A DNA stretch of 64,000 bases. Source: Porodaedalea pini (Eukaryota > Basidiomycota > Agaricomycetes > Hymenochaetales > Hymenochaetaceae). A model generated the notes under the pieces. That model saw only the letters and a program-made list of their open reading frames with translations, was not told the origin of the DNA and did no database searches. A program made the position numbers and the translations under genes. Shown here piece by piece: positions 10,486 to 21,300 of this stretch. The stretch spans positions 119,431 to 183,430 of the forward strand of contig NBAY01000080.1 of the NCBI GenBank assembly GCA_002794775.1, read 5' to 3'. Numbering within the stretch: position 1 is the first letter of the stretch; each line of letters opens with the position of its first letter.

Positions 10486-13400
10486 TTGGGCGTCCCGACC
10501 AACCAAGATCGCGGTCGTCTGGTTCGGTGTTGACGAAGAGCGGGCGGAGTCGTGAGTGAGGGATGTCGAGTTTGCGAGGAGCACCAGGGTGTTTGAGGTA
10601 AAACTCAGCGATTGCCTCCTTTGCGTTCTCGCCAAAGTCCTTCTCTGGTTGCCAGGTCGGTTCGTTGTACCCAACCCACTTGACGAGGTATTGTAGTTTA
10701 CCTCGGTGCAGCCGTGAGTCAATGACCTCCTCGACCTCGTATTCTTCCTCGTCGTCGACGATTTCCGGTGGAGGCAGTGGTGGCTGTTTCTGGCTTTCGA
10801 AGGTCGGTTTGATGGCAGGTTTGAGTAGTGCCTCGTTGAAGATGGGGTGGACCTTCTTCCATCGCTTTGGGAGTTTGAGCTTGTACGCGCTCGCTCCAAT
10901 CTTGTCAACGATGTTGAAGGGACCATACCATTTGTCGGCAAGTTTCTTCGTGGGCGAATCTGTGCTGATGTTTCGCCCATCGAGGAAAACCTTGTCTCCT
11001 GCCTTGTACTCCACTGATGCTCCTGCTGTCTGGTCATGATAGCGTTTCATGTCCTCAGCCGCCTTAACTAGATTGTCCTTCACCACGCGATGAGTCTCCT
11101 TGATGTGCTTCACGAATTCTTCCGCCGACATATTGGCAGAGGAAGTTTGTACGGTGTCGAAGCTCATAGGGTGACATCCGGTGTTTGCATAGAAGGGTGA
11201 CATCTTTGTCACTGAATGTTTGCGGTTGTTGTAGGTGAACTCTGCGAGGGGGAGCCAGTCCTTCCAATCCGATTGCCGATGATCGACGAAGAGCCGGAGG
11301 TACTGTTCGAGCTCTTGGTTGACGCGTTCCGTTTGACCGTCCGTTTGCGGGTGGTACGCCGTTGACAGGTTGCCTTCGATGTGTAGGAGTTTGTACAGCT
11401 CCTTCATCATCGACGCATTGAACTGTGTGCCTCGGTCGTGGATGATCTTCTTTGGTAAGCCATGGAGGCGGAAGACGTGGTTGTTGTACAACTGAGCCAT
11501 GCCTTCCACTGACAGTTTTGTCGTCATCGGGATTGCATGTATCTGTTTCGAGAATCTGTCCATGAAGACGCAGATTGCATTGTGTCCCTTAGAGTCTGGG
11601 AGCTCTCCGATTAGGTCGATCGTGACGATCTCCCAGGGACCTTCAGGGATCGCGTTTGGATGAAGCGGTCTTGACCTCGACGTTCTTAAGGCTTTTGTCT
11701 GTTGGCAACGGTCGCATCCTCGGACGTATGTTCGGACATCGGAGAACATCGACGCCCACCAGAAGTCTCGACGTACTAGTTCGACCGTCTTTGACGATCC
11801 AGGATGTCCTGCCAGGGTCGAGTCGTGGCACTCCCGCAATACCGCTTCCTTCATCGTCGACGGCACGTACACCTTGCCTTTCATCTGCCACAACCCGTCG
11901 ACTTTCACCATGTTCATCGGCCTCTCCGACTCGTCCTGCACTCTCTGCGCTTCACCCACTCGTTCCAACACTTCATCACGCGACGTCCTCACCACTCCAC
12001 GGTTCAGCCATTTCTCCTTGATGAATACAACATCATCGTTGTCACCCTTGCCCTGATCATAACCCGTTTTGCGCGACAGCAGGTCGGCCTTGCCCATCGT
12101 CTTCCCCGGTTTGTGTTCGAGGTGGAAGTCGAATTCTTCAAGTTCGGTTCGCCAGCGAGCTTGTCGGTAGCTCAGCTTCTGTGCCGACTTGAAGTAGGTC
12201 AGGTTGGCATGGTCGGACCAGATCTCGATCTTGTGTCGGGCGCCAAGGAGGTATTGTCACCACTCCTTGAGCGCTGAAACGATGGCAAGCATCTCCTTGT
12301 CATAGATTTCGTAGTTTCGTTCCGCCGGCAGGAGCGCTTCCGATCGGTAGGCGATCACCCTCCACTTCCCTTCTTGCTTCTGCAACAGCACACCTCCGAG
12401 CGCATAGTTCGACGAGTCCGCCTCTACGCGGAAAGGGCCCTCGTCATTGGCAATCGCAAGGACTGGAGGTGAGCAGAGACGTCGTCTCAGCTCCTCGAAC
12501 ACTTCCTGCTGTTCGGTCTCCCATGCCCAGTCCTTCTTGCCTGTTAATGACGTTAACGGTTGGACCACCTTGCTGTAGTCCTTAATAAACCGTCTCAGCC
12601 AGTTTCTCATACCGAGGAACTGTTGTAGCTCCTTGAGGTTTCGCGGGATAGGCCAGTTCGCAATCGCCTCCGTCTTTGCTGGGTCGGCCCTGATCTCACC
12701 GTTGCCGATGATGTGACCGAGGTATTTGACGACCTTGGCATCGAACTCACACTTCTCTGGTTTCAGGTATAGGCCATTCTCTCGAAGGATCTGGAGGACA
12801 CGCCTCGACGTGTCTATATGTTCCTCAATGGTTTCCGAGAGGATCAATATGTCGTCGAGGTATACGATGATCAGGTTAGCGTAAATCAGGTCCTTGAAGA
12901 TGTGATTGACAAAAGCCTGGAACGTCGCCGGGGCGTTGCAGAGACCAAAGAACATTACTGTCGGTTCAAAGAGACCCATGTTTGTGCGGAATGCTGCCTT
13001 CCACTCGTCGCCTTCGCAGATCCGGATGTTGTAGTACCCCCAGCAAAGGTCAAGCTTAGTGATGTATTTCGCTTTCTTGACCTTGTCGACGAGTTCGTTG
13101 ATGAGGGGAAGGGGATACTTGTTCTTGACTGTACCGTCATTAAGCTTTCGGTAGTCCTGGATCGGGCATAGGGACTTGTCGGCTTTCTTGATAAAAAAGA
13201 AAGGTGAGGCCATCGGGGATATTGACCTGCGTATACGACCAGACTTCAAGTTCTCCTCGAGGAAATCCTTCAGCGACTCCTGCTCCGTTGGTGTCAGTGG
13301 ATAGATCTTGCAGTTGCTAGGTTTGAAGTCGGGTTTCAAGTCGATGACATGGTCCCATGGGCGGTGTTCCGGCAGTTTCTCGAATCCCTTCTCCGAGAAG

Positions 13401-14094
13401 ACGTCGGCGTAATCGTCGAGGTATGCGGGCCAGGACGCCTTGTCCATTCGCATCCCACTCACCCTCCTCATCTGCTCCACCACCTCCTTCACTTCACCTA
13501 GGTCCTCCACTGGCTCCCTTTCGATCGCACATTTTCTCGGGCAGCAAGTAAAGTCGAGTGTACCCGTCTTCCAGTCGACCTCCGGGTTGTGCCGTCAAAG
13601 CCAGTCGTACCCCAGGAAGATGTTAGATGACGCCAGTGAGGTTACCGCCAGGACGATCCATTCCTTATGGTGACCGATCGTAAGTTCAATGTCAACGTAC
13701 TCCTCGATCAACCCGGCTTTGTTGTGTGTGCCGTCGGCATTGAGTACCGCAAGGGGTTGGATATAACGCTTCGTCTCTAGCCCGTACCGTTCGACAAATC
13801 TCACGTCAATGCACAATCCCGTACATCCCGAATCTATGAGCGCGTGTGCATCCACCTCCCTCACTTCACCTTCCACGCTGTGCCCGATGTTCAGGAGAAG
13901 GTCCAGCTGGCGTCCGCCAGTCCCTCTCATGAACAGCTGCTCGTACTCTTCACTTCCTTTCACACCGGTGGGGGCTTCGTACTCGGGAAAACCATCGACG
14001 TTGTTTGCATCTACGTATTGTACAGACAGTTGGTTATATTTTAACGAGTCCGGATTTGAAGTCCCTTGTTCTTCTCGGTCAGTTGCCCCGATGG

Positions 14095-15411
14095 CTACGC
14101 CTGACCACTCGCAAAACCCTGCAAGTCGACAACCTCTTTGTCGTTCTCTCCCTCCTCAACGTATTCTTCTACCGTCGACCTTCGAGTGTCTATGACTTCC
14201 TCGAATGCCGATTCCTTCATCGCTCCGAGCTCATCGGCGAGGACACGATGTTCACCTGGTGCCATCAGTTCCAGCATACGCTGGATGATCGGTTTTGCCT
14301 GCGGGCACTTGTCCTTAAAGTGGCCCAAACCGCTGCAGATCCAGCACGCGCGTCGGCGTTGCGCCTTGTTCATCGAAATGTCCATCGGCTGGCCAGCACC
14401 TCCGAAGGTGATTCCAGTCGCGTCGCGTTTGTCGATGTGCAGGGCCACCACCTGTCGGCGCATGGGGGGCGCTTGTTGGGGCGTCGGTCGGGGCGTGAAT
14501 GGTAACGTCCTACCTCGTTGGATTGCGCGAATCTGTTGTTCGCCCCGGTCGATTTCGACGGCTTTCTTCTTCCATGCCTCGTACGTCGTCGGTACTGGCG
14601 TCGACCTCAACACCCCACGGACCACCTCGATGTTCATTGCGCGCTTCAGGCAGTCACAAATGATGCCATCATCCTTCAGCTCCGCTGCCTTGATGATCAC
14701 GTCGAGATCCTGGAAGAACTCGTCGGCAGAGAGGTCCTTCTGGACCTTGTCGCGGAACTTCTTCAACGCCTTCTCCTTCCTGTTTGGGTCGTCAAAGGAA
14801 GCATCCAGTCGTTCCTGAAACTTGGTCCAGTCATCCGTGAAGCTCACGACGCCGCCCGTTGTGAATTCCTGGATGTAGTTTTGCGCCCACGTCGACGCGT
14901 TGCCACCCTTGAGGTAGGAGAGGGCGACATAGATTTTGCTCGACGACGAGGGGTACTTTGTGGGGTTTGCCGAGACAAAGAGAAGGACTTCACGCTTGAA
15001 GTCAAGGTAGTCATCGCCACCAGCGAATTCGCGTGGCCGGGCGACGTCAATCGAGGGAGCTGGGGCTGCAGGGGCATTCGTTGCGGCGCGGGTAAAGGCA
15101 GCCGCTATGATCGCTGCAATTTCCTGTTGCTGCCTTTGGGTAAAGCCTTCCGACATCACTGGTACGGGCGTGTGCGTTAGGCGTTCAGGAGGTGTCGGCG
15201 GTGACGAGTCTCTGTGGGGCGTTCGGTATCCTTCTGGTTCGCTGGGAAGGACGACCGACGATGTCGAAACGGTAGGGGATGCTGGGGCGCGAGGGGTTCG
15301 AGGCACCCACCGAGTTCTTTCGCCTGATGGGTCAGTTGAATACCAGGCGTGTCTAATGTCACTCCACCAGAGGTTATGGGTGACGTGGTTTCTATCATCG
15401 GCTACATACAA
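14095..15411 (-). CDS. Chromovirus copy B Gag
   Basis: The 438-residue frame ends at TAG 14095-14097. It has a proline/serine-rich N-terminus, a capsid region (AGGDDYLDFKREVLLF, ALSYLKGGNA) and a CCHC knuckle (CWICSGLGHFKDKC). The frame has no ATG at 15411 (TTG). Homology with copy A shows an N-terminal extension above it, interrupted by TGA at 15415-15417 where copy A has Arg. The first internal ATG gives MSEGFTQRQQQ at about 15157. Near the 3' end the GGGTTTT heptamer (14113-14119) is followed by a 0-frame stop 16 bases later. Confidence 0.85.
   Translation of the reverse strand: MYVADDRNHVTHNLWWSDIRHAWYSTDPSGERTRWVPRTPRAPASPTVSTSSVVLPSEPEGYRTPHRDSSPPTPPERLTHTPVPVMSEGFTQRQQQEIAAIIAAAFTRAATNAPAAPAPSIDVARPREFAGGDDYLDFKREVLLFVSANPTKYPSSSSKIYVALSYLKGGNASTWAQNYIQEFTTGGVVSFTDDWTKFQERLDASFDDPNRKEKALKKFRDKVQKDLSADEFFQDLDVIIKAAELKDDGIICDCLKRAMNIEVVRGVLRSTPVPTTYEAWKKKAVEIDRGEQQIRAIQRGRTLPFTPRPTPQQAPPMRRQVVALHIDKRDATGITFGGAGQPMDISMNKAQRRRACWICSGLGHFKDKCPQAKPIIQRMLELMAPGEHRVLADELGAMKESAFEEVIDTRRSTVEEYVEEGENDKEVVDLQGFASGQA
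14113..14119 (-). promoter_or_regulatory. Predicted -1 frameshift site, copy B
   Basis: GGGTTTT in zero-frame phase (CAG GGT TTT GCG) inside a roughly 60-base gag/pol overlap whose upstream limit is a -1 frame TGA near 14158. The same heptamer is the known slippery site of barley yellow dwarf virus. Confidence 0.75.
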
Positions 15412-15846
15412 CTGTCATTCGATGTCGTAGCGCGACGAATGAGGGAGAGCCCGCTGTTGTTCCTCAGTAAGATCTATGTTGACTAGACCGGGGGGGGAAC
15501 TGGGAATGTTACGCTGGCGAAGGACAGGTTCGTCGGCGAATTTGATGACCAAACGGAAGGAGGTGGCCGAGAGCACAATTGACAATGATGTCGAGGACTG
15601 TACACGGTGTGTTACCCACGTCCAGGTCAGATGGTTCCTCCACCAGAGGGAGAGGCAGAGAGCCAGGGTCGGGAAAGGTTGGGTGTAGGTTTATGTAATA
15701 CACGAACGTCCGAAAACGTCTGGGCAGGGTTGAGGGTTTGTCATTTAGGGGTTCTACACGTCAAGTCCGTCGAGGGGAGCACTCCTCTAGACCGAGTGAA
15801 GGCGAGTCGACAGCGACGACGTACGCTGGGGATGAGCCTGGGTGGG

Positions 15847-15857
15847 GTTCTGCTTTT
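15847..15857 (-). other. Self-primer binding site, copy B
   Basis: Minus-strand AAAAGCAGAAC one base inside the 5' LTR, perfectly complementary over 11 bases to the LTR transcript at 15988-15998 and to nothing beyond. This matches the self-priming arrangement known from Tf1. Confidence 0.8.
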
Positions 15858-15858
15858 A

Positions 15859-16181
15859 TGTTAGGCGGGAGTCCGGGAGACGACTCAGACTGGGCAGGCC
15901 TCGGCTGACTGTTGTTTGAGACGTGCTATACTCGAGCGGGACTCAGGACATGCTGTACTCAGACTAGGTCGTCGCGGAGGTAAGAGGAAAAGCAGAACAA
16001 GGAGTTCATGCGATTCCTGAGACCTTATATAGCGACGACTGTGAGACTATATTACCTAACATTACATAATGAGTGGAAATGGAACGAATGAAGGTTATAT
16101 GAAGGGAGTGTGGGAAGTGATTAAAAGAAAAGGAAAAGGAAAAGGGGAAATAAAGAAAAGGTAAAAGTTCAAGTTCTGACA
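15859..16181 (-). repeat. 5' LTR of chromovirus copy B
   Basis: 323 bp, TGTTAGG...TCTGACA on the plus strand. Five differences from its partner at 10146-10468. Confidence 0.93.
15998..16031 (-). promoter_or_regulatory. Copy B LTR core promoter and predicted transcript start
   Basis: Minus-strand TATATAAG (plus 16024-16031) lies 33 bases before GTTCTGCTTTT. If transcription starts at that G (15998), the first 11 bases of the RNA are exactly the self-primer. Confidence 0.65.
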
Positions 16182-18072
16182 CTTTGAGGACAACAGAGAC
16201 GTTGCAGAAGTTGTGTTCATTCAGTCTTTCGACCAACAACATGAATCTGGGAGGGAACATAAATTCTTTACCCTCGAATTGAGGGAGAGATGAAATCTCG
16301 TCGAAAAGATCTTTTTCCGAGTAGATGAGTTTTGTGTCTTTGTCGAAGACTGGAACACTGGGGATCACCATTTTGAATTGAGGGGAGGGGGTGAAGGCTT
16401 TAGCTCCATTAATGTTGATAATGCGGTTGAGCTGAGTGACGAGGGCAGGGTATTGATAGTCAAAGTCTGAACGAATGTTAGTAAATGCCACCAAAAGGTT
16501 GCTGTTAGAAGTGTATTTGACATTAAGAATGATGAGATGTTTGAACGAAGGGTTGCCTTTGAGGCCAGCACAAATCATGTTTTTAATGGAATTGGGAAGC
16601 GGGCGAACCGCGAGGTCACCCGGGAGAGAGAAGTAAACTCGGTGAACATTGCAAATGCGAGTATTTACAGATCCGTTAGATCTGTTAATAGGAACAGTGG
16701 AAACTTCCCCGTCAGGGTGCTGTTCAGTTGTGCATACTACCTTGGTGGGGGTAGTCTTCGGTTTCTTCGATGCAGCCTTTGCGTATGTAACTGTGGTGAA
16801 TCCATCCCTGTCTGTGCCGACGGATTTGACAGGTGGATAGTAGAACTTGGTTTGGGATCCGCGTGGGGTATTATGTGCTGAATGGGCATAACCATCCAGA
16901 GCGATGATTGTGCCTTCCGTAGTCATGCGATAACCTGAGCCCGGAATACAAGTCTTTGCAATGGCATCAGCGTAAGCGGTTTGTCCATTTTTCAGAGTCT
17001 GAACGCGCTGTTTAACAATAGGAGCAGGAGGCGGGAACCTAGGATCATGAACAAAATGAGCACCAATGGGGTCGGGAAGAATTTTGACGTTCTTGTTAGT
17101 AGTGTTGTTAGCAGAAGTCGAAAGTTTAGAAGGAGAAGCATGGGAATCCGAAAGCTGTTTTTCAATAGTGTTAGTTTTTTCCAAAATAGAAGATACGACT
17201 GCAGAAAGGTGCTGGATAGAGTGGGACATGGCGTGCATAGTGTCGGTGATCTCCTGGTCACGGACGGTTTGACTGTTAACATAAATATTCTTGAAAACGT
17301 GTTTGAAGCTTGGTGAGTGAATGCGGTAAGAGGAATGAAAGGCCTCAAGACTCTCGTTCACAGAGTTCTGGAGGGTAGTTTCGTCGTCAAGAGCGTTGGA
17401 TTTGTTAATCCAGGACACCAGGGTGGAGCCGATGCTGGCAAGGGTAGTTCCGGCACTAACAGGGTCCTCGAACCAAGCTGTGGAGGAAGTCCACGTGGGT
17501 TGGGTAATAAATGTGGTAATCTTCTGGATGGTTTCCTTAGTAAGGTCGGAAAAAGAACTGTTGACCTTTGCGACTATTGCCGGATCTTCCTGTTCATCGA
17601 TAAAGTCCATATCGTTGTCGACCTGCGGGGCTTGGGACGGGTGTTTGTCTGGGATGTATAGGTCGTCGTCGTCCATCTTATCAACGTCGATGCGTGCCGG
17701 GGGTGGGAGAGATTTGTGCTCCTCCTCGGAGTTGGACCGTTTGAGTGTGTTCTGTGATTCGACCTCGGGCGTAGGGGGAAGGTCCCCTTGTTTGCGCAGT
17801 TTGGCGGCGTGTTCGTCAGCCTCGATATCGGGTGATCAATTGGCGCGATTCACTTGTACTTTCTCGCATACGGCATCGTTGTGGTTGTAGGTCTTATCGC
17901 GACCACAAACGGTGCAAAGCTTGGCGGTCCCACTGACACACTTGCGACTGTGGTAGGGGAGATCCTGTTTACACTCCTCACACTTGGTGGGGTCCTTGGG
18001 ATTAACAAGGGAGCGGGTAGACTTGGTTTTATGGAGAGAGGCTTTCGCTCTGGTCAACATTTTGTTGTCCAT
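16182..18072 (-). pseudogene. LINE ORF1, N-terminal and central part
   Basis: One minus-strand frame starts at ATG 18072 (MDNKMLTRAKASL). An N-terminal zinc ribbon-like cluster (CEECKQDL ... CVSG ... CTVCGRDKTYNHNDAVC) is followed by an acidic/proline-rich linker, a helical region with coiled-coil character (near 17200) and a globular part ending at VVLKV, where the LTR begins. TGA at 17836-17838 is the only stop; AAT-TGA-TCA suggests a lost CGA arginine. The knuckle part continues at 3575-3907. ORF1 proteins of LINEs bind element RNA; the N-terminal finger is unusual and its role is not known. Confidence 0.78.
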
Positions 18073-18250
18073 AGCGGTAGGAGAATGAGAACTGAAGCTG
18101 ATAGTACGATTTTCCCACGATGGATGATGATGGTAGGAAGAAAGTGACTCGTGTCGCGTCTGTCGCGTCGAGCCGATGTGTCTCTATTTCCTCGCAATCC
18201 ACATCTCTCCTTAAACCTTCTCATTTCGATCTTCTTGCTGGGTGAGGTAA
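16182..18250 (-). mobile_element. LINE (Tad1-like), 5' portion
   Basis: This is the 5' part of the same LINE as 1-3907: most of ORF1 plus a short 5' untranslated region upstream of 18072. The 5' boundary is not marked by any repeat and is placed only roughly, between about 18100 and 18250. Confidence 0.75.
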
Positions 18251-18377
18251 GTAGTATCGTCATCACAGTTGTTCTATGTGTCTGATGCGTTGTCTGTGAC
18301 GGCAGAGCTTGCTCTCAGATCACTTCATCTTCATTGCCGTCCTTGGTGTTGTCCAGGAGGCTAGACTTGTTCGAGCC

Positions 18378-21300
18378 ATGTGGCTTGTCGAAGGGGCTTT
18401 TGATCAGGAAGCAGCAACAAATCTTGAGCAGAAGAGTGAGCAGTTGAAGTCTGATGATTAATGTCAGCCTCTCATTTCTGGTTAGAGCTCAAGTTGCTCA
18501 AACCCGGCAGAAGCTACCCGCTCGGCAGAAAGCGAAAACACCCCCTACAGCTGGTCCTCAGCCATCCAAAAATCTCAGGAGAGCATATATCTTTTGTTGT
18601 TGGAGAGAATTCGGTTGATTCTGTGGTGCGTTATTAACTGATTAAACAACTAACGCATTAGTGAACCTTACTTTGCAGAGCGACCCGACGTTCAGACCGA
18701 CATTGAAAATACAGAACCACAAGAACAAGGCATTGCAAGTGAGCCGGGAGGTTAATGGAGCCGTCACGCGACACTTGATACAACCAATGTCTGAGGATGA
18801 GATATTAAGCGGAGATTGTATTGCTCTAGTAACAGGAATATACGTTAAGTGTGTCTGCTGGCTTTTCTTGTGTCTACATTTGCTTAACTCTATTCTAGTA
18901 TAAATTGGAGACCGATCTGCTGTTTTTCACCGCCAAAAACGCCGATAATCTCGTTTGAGAGTTGCGCATCCTTAGGCGTCAAGGTGGTTTCGACACCTCG
19001 CCCCGAAATTACCCATCATCTGACTCCGACGCTCAGCGTATCGACCTCGCTAGCAACATCCCTCCTCACTCTCGCTCATGTCGTACGTCCTGATTGGCTA
19101 ACTGAACTTCTACATCTCGGCGCGACGGCAGCGTCCGCCGGTGGTCCGTCTGCCCTCGAATCAGACTTCCGCCTGCCCGCCTTGGCACAATATTTTCCAG
19201 CAAGTGGGCCTGCGCTGCCTGCCCCGCTGAAGTCAACCATGTTGTGGGAGCCCAATGAGCAACGCGTTGGGATGCTGAAAGGCTGGAGGCTCCTTTTCGT
19301 TGGGGAGAAAGGGCGAGAAGTGGACGCGGAGACTCGGGCGCTCGTGGAACGCGGCGGCGGCGAGTATGAAGTCTTTGATGTCTCTGGTGGATTGACGCGG
19401 TGGAGGCAGACACTTTCACGCAATAAAAGGAAAGCGGACGCCGATGGAGGAAAAGGTATCAGCATCTTTGCTGATACGGAAGCGTTGCAGATCGCGGTCG
19501 GCGACGCATGGGGCGGCATGCTCGATGAATTGAATAAGCAAGTCCCTTTTCGTGCTTGTCATCGATTATTCCTTATATGAATAGGATAGGTCTGAGTTAT
19601 GTTTTGTTGCGCGATCGCAGCTGCTTGATGCGGTCTTCTTCGTCGACACTGGCCGTATTAACTCGTCACTCACTGTTCAAACTGAACAAGGCAGGCTTCT
19701 ATTTTTATTTTCCCCGGTATAAAATTGTCACTTATAATACGAAAGACTCGCCTCTTCCTGACAGAGTCCCAAATACGCACGAAGAAGAGCCGTCCCTACC
19801 CTCTGCCCCGTCTCATAGCACGGAGGCCCCAGCGTCAGCTGCGAGTACCAGGCCCAAGAAACGTGTCATGGTGCCGCGTTCGACGACTCCAGCTGTCGAT
19901 ATTCAATCTGAAGATGGAGGCTCATCCGCACAACCAGCACCTCTGCCGGCTCCAGCGCCCGGAGAGGAGCCCCCTGTGCGTGCAAGTGAGGAGCCTGACG
20001 GTACAGGTGGGAGACGGAGAGTGAGTAAGATTTTTTGATTGGCAGTTTTTCTATAGTTCTTAACGAATGTTTTTAGCCACTTGTAAGACGTGCAAGGACA
20101 AATGCAACGCAGTCCCCGATTCTCGGTGTAGACGATCCTTCGTTCGCTTCGTTCGCACTTTCTCAATCCCCTGGACCTCAGTCCGCCGGTGCAGAGTCTG
20201 CAGCTCTTGTCGAATCACAGATAGCTGTCAAGCCTCCGTCATCATCTACAGTGAGTATCAATCTCTCTTCCGATTGCTTTTGATGTTGATGTACGAATAC
20301 TTGCTCAGGCCCCGACTGGGCGCTCGAGCCGGTTGAAGAAGCGCGCACGAGCGGACAAGGAGTACAATCCCATTCTTGCAAGTCTCGAGCAGGAGATTGC
20401 AGCAGCGGCCGCACCGCATGCAGAGCAGCCGCCGTTAAAACGCTTCAAGGCTCTGTTTGACGAAACAGACCCGGACCGCGTAGCGTCTCAGATGACAAGC
20501 GGAGTTACTGGAAGTATATTGGACAGCCAAGTATTTTCTCAAATGACAGCGGAGAACAGCAACGCCGTCCAGAGTGAAAGCGGGGCTTTAGGAGCGCGAA
20601 TGGTTGTAACACACGAGGAGGAGGAAAGTCAGTCCTTACCAACTGAAGGCACTGAAGAGCGCGGAGATGTGGAGATGGGTAACACGAATGGGAATGACGT
20701 AGCACCGCCAAGTCAATTGCAACCCAGGCCGCCTTTGAAGGCATCAGTTCCTACATCGCAAGTTCATGCTGAAACCTTCGACAGTACCCAGGTAGCCAAG
20801 CACTCGAATTCGAAGGGCGGCGCGGCACCAGGTAAACCCGATACGGATGCGGCGTTTCTACAGGCACTCGCATCGACAAAAAAGGGGAAACGACGCGAAG
20901 ACGACTTCGATCGCGAGTTCAATAATCTTCGTATCTCAAAGCCAGAACGAGATCGCGATGCGGAAGCGGAAGCGGAAGACTGGCGTGTGCTTGCGGACTT
21001 CGGCGACGAGAGTAATATTATGGGCAACTTTATGGTTATTGTCGAAATGGACGTGCCGGATGAGCACAAGGACTCGAGCAGAGATACAAGCAGGTCACAA
21101 AGTAGGGGCCCAGACTTCAAGAAATTTAAGAAAGTGAGCGCCTTGATGAATAAACTCGGTGCAGCGCACCTGCTAACTCTGGTGATGATAGAAAGCGTCC
21201 GCTCGGCAGCGTCCTTCTGTTGAGTTGGTCGCGGAAGACGAAACCGACTATGGGATGGGTCGCGGTATGAATCCTTTTGTCTTATTTGCGCTAAGAGGCT

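Larger units (their letters stand above)
10469..14119 (-). pseudogene. Chromovirus copy B pol polyprotein with two in-frame stops
   Basis: One frame runs from the frameshift site to the LTR. Domains: aspartic protease (ALIDSGCTG near 13830), reverse transcriptase (LDL.WGY, FGLCNAPATFQ, YLDD near 12855), RNase H (ADSSNYALGG near 12410), integrase with HHCC zinc finger (HDSTLAGHPG ... CDRCQQTKA), catalytic IDLIGE, HDRGTQF and YHPQTDGQTERVNQE, then a chromodomain (EEVIDSRL ... YLVKWVGY, near 10740-10620) that would direct integration to marked chromatin. TGA at 13595-13597 replaces Arg (copy A has CGA there); TGA at 12257-12259 also replaces Arg (W-R-Q-Y). Pol is entered by -1 slippage from gag. 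Confidence 0.9.
10146..16181 (-). mobile_element. Chromovirus copy B (Ty3/gypsy), nearly intact, minus strand
   Basis: Copy B is 6,036 bp with 323-bp LTRs, gag and pol (protease, reverse transcriptase, RNase H, integrase, chromodomain). Three in-frame TGA codons (15415-15417, 13595-13597 and 12257-12259) are the only obvious lesions. Its 5' LTR abuts LINE ORF1 at 16182. No 5-bp target duplication links 3903-3907 with 16182-16186. Confidence 0.92.

Noticed and set aside
10665..11039. Long plus-strand frames over chromovirus pol genes, here and at 11804-12277, 12818-13171 and 14518-15180
   Set aside because: All are antisense shadows of well-supported pol or gag domains.
16006..16180. Apparent C-terminal end of LINE ORF1 (SELELLPFLYF and on)
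   Set aside because: This is read-through into the copy B LTR; the same residues appear at 10293-10502 from the other LTR.
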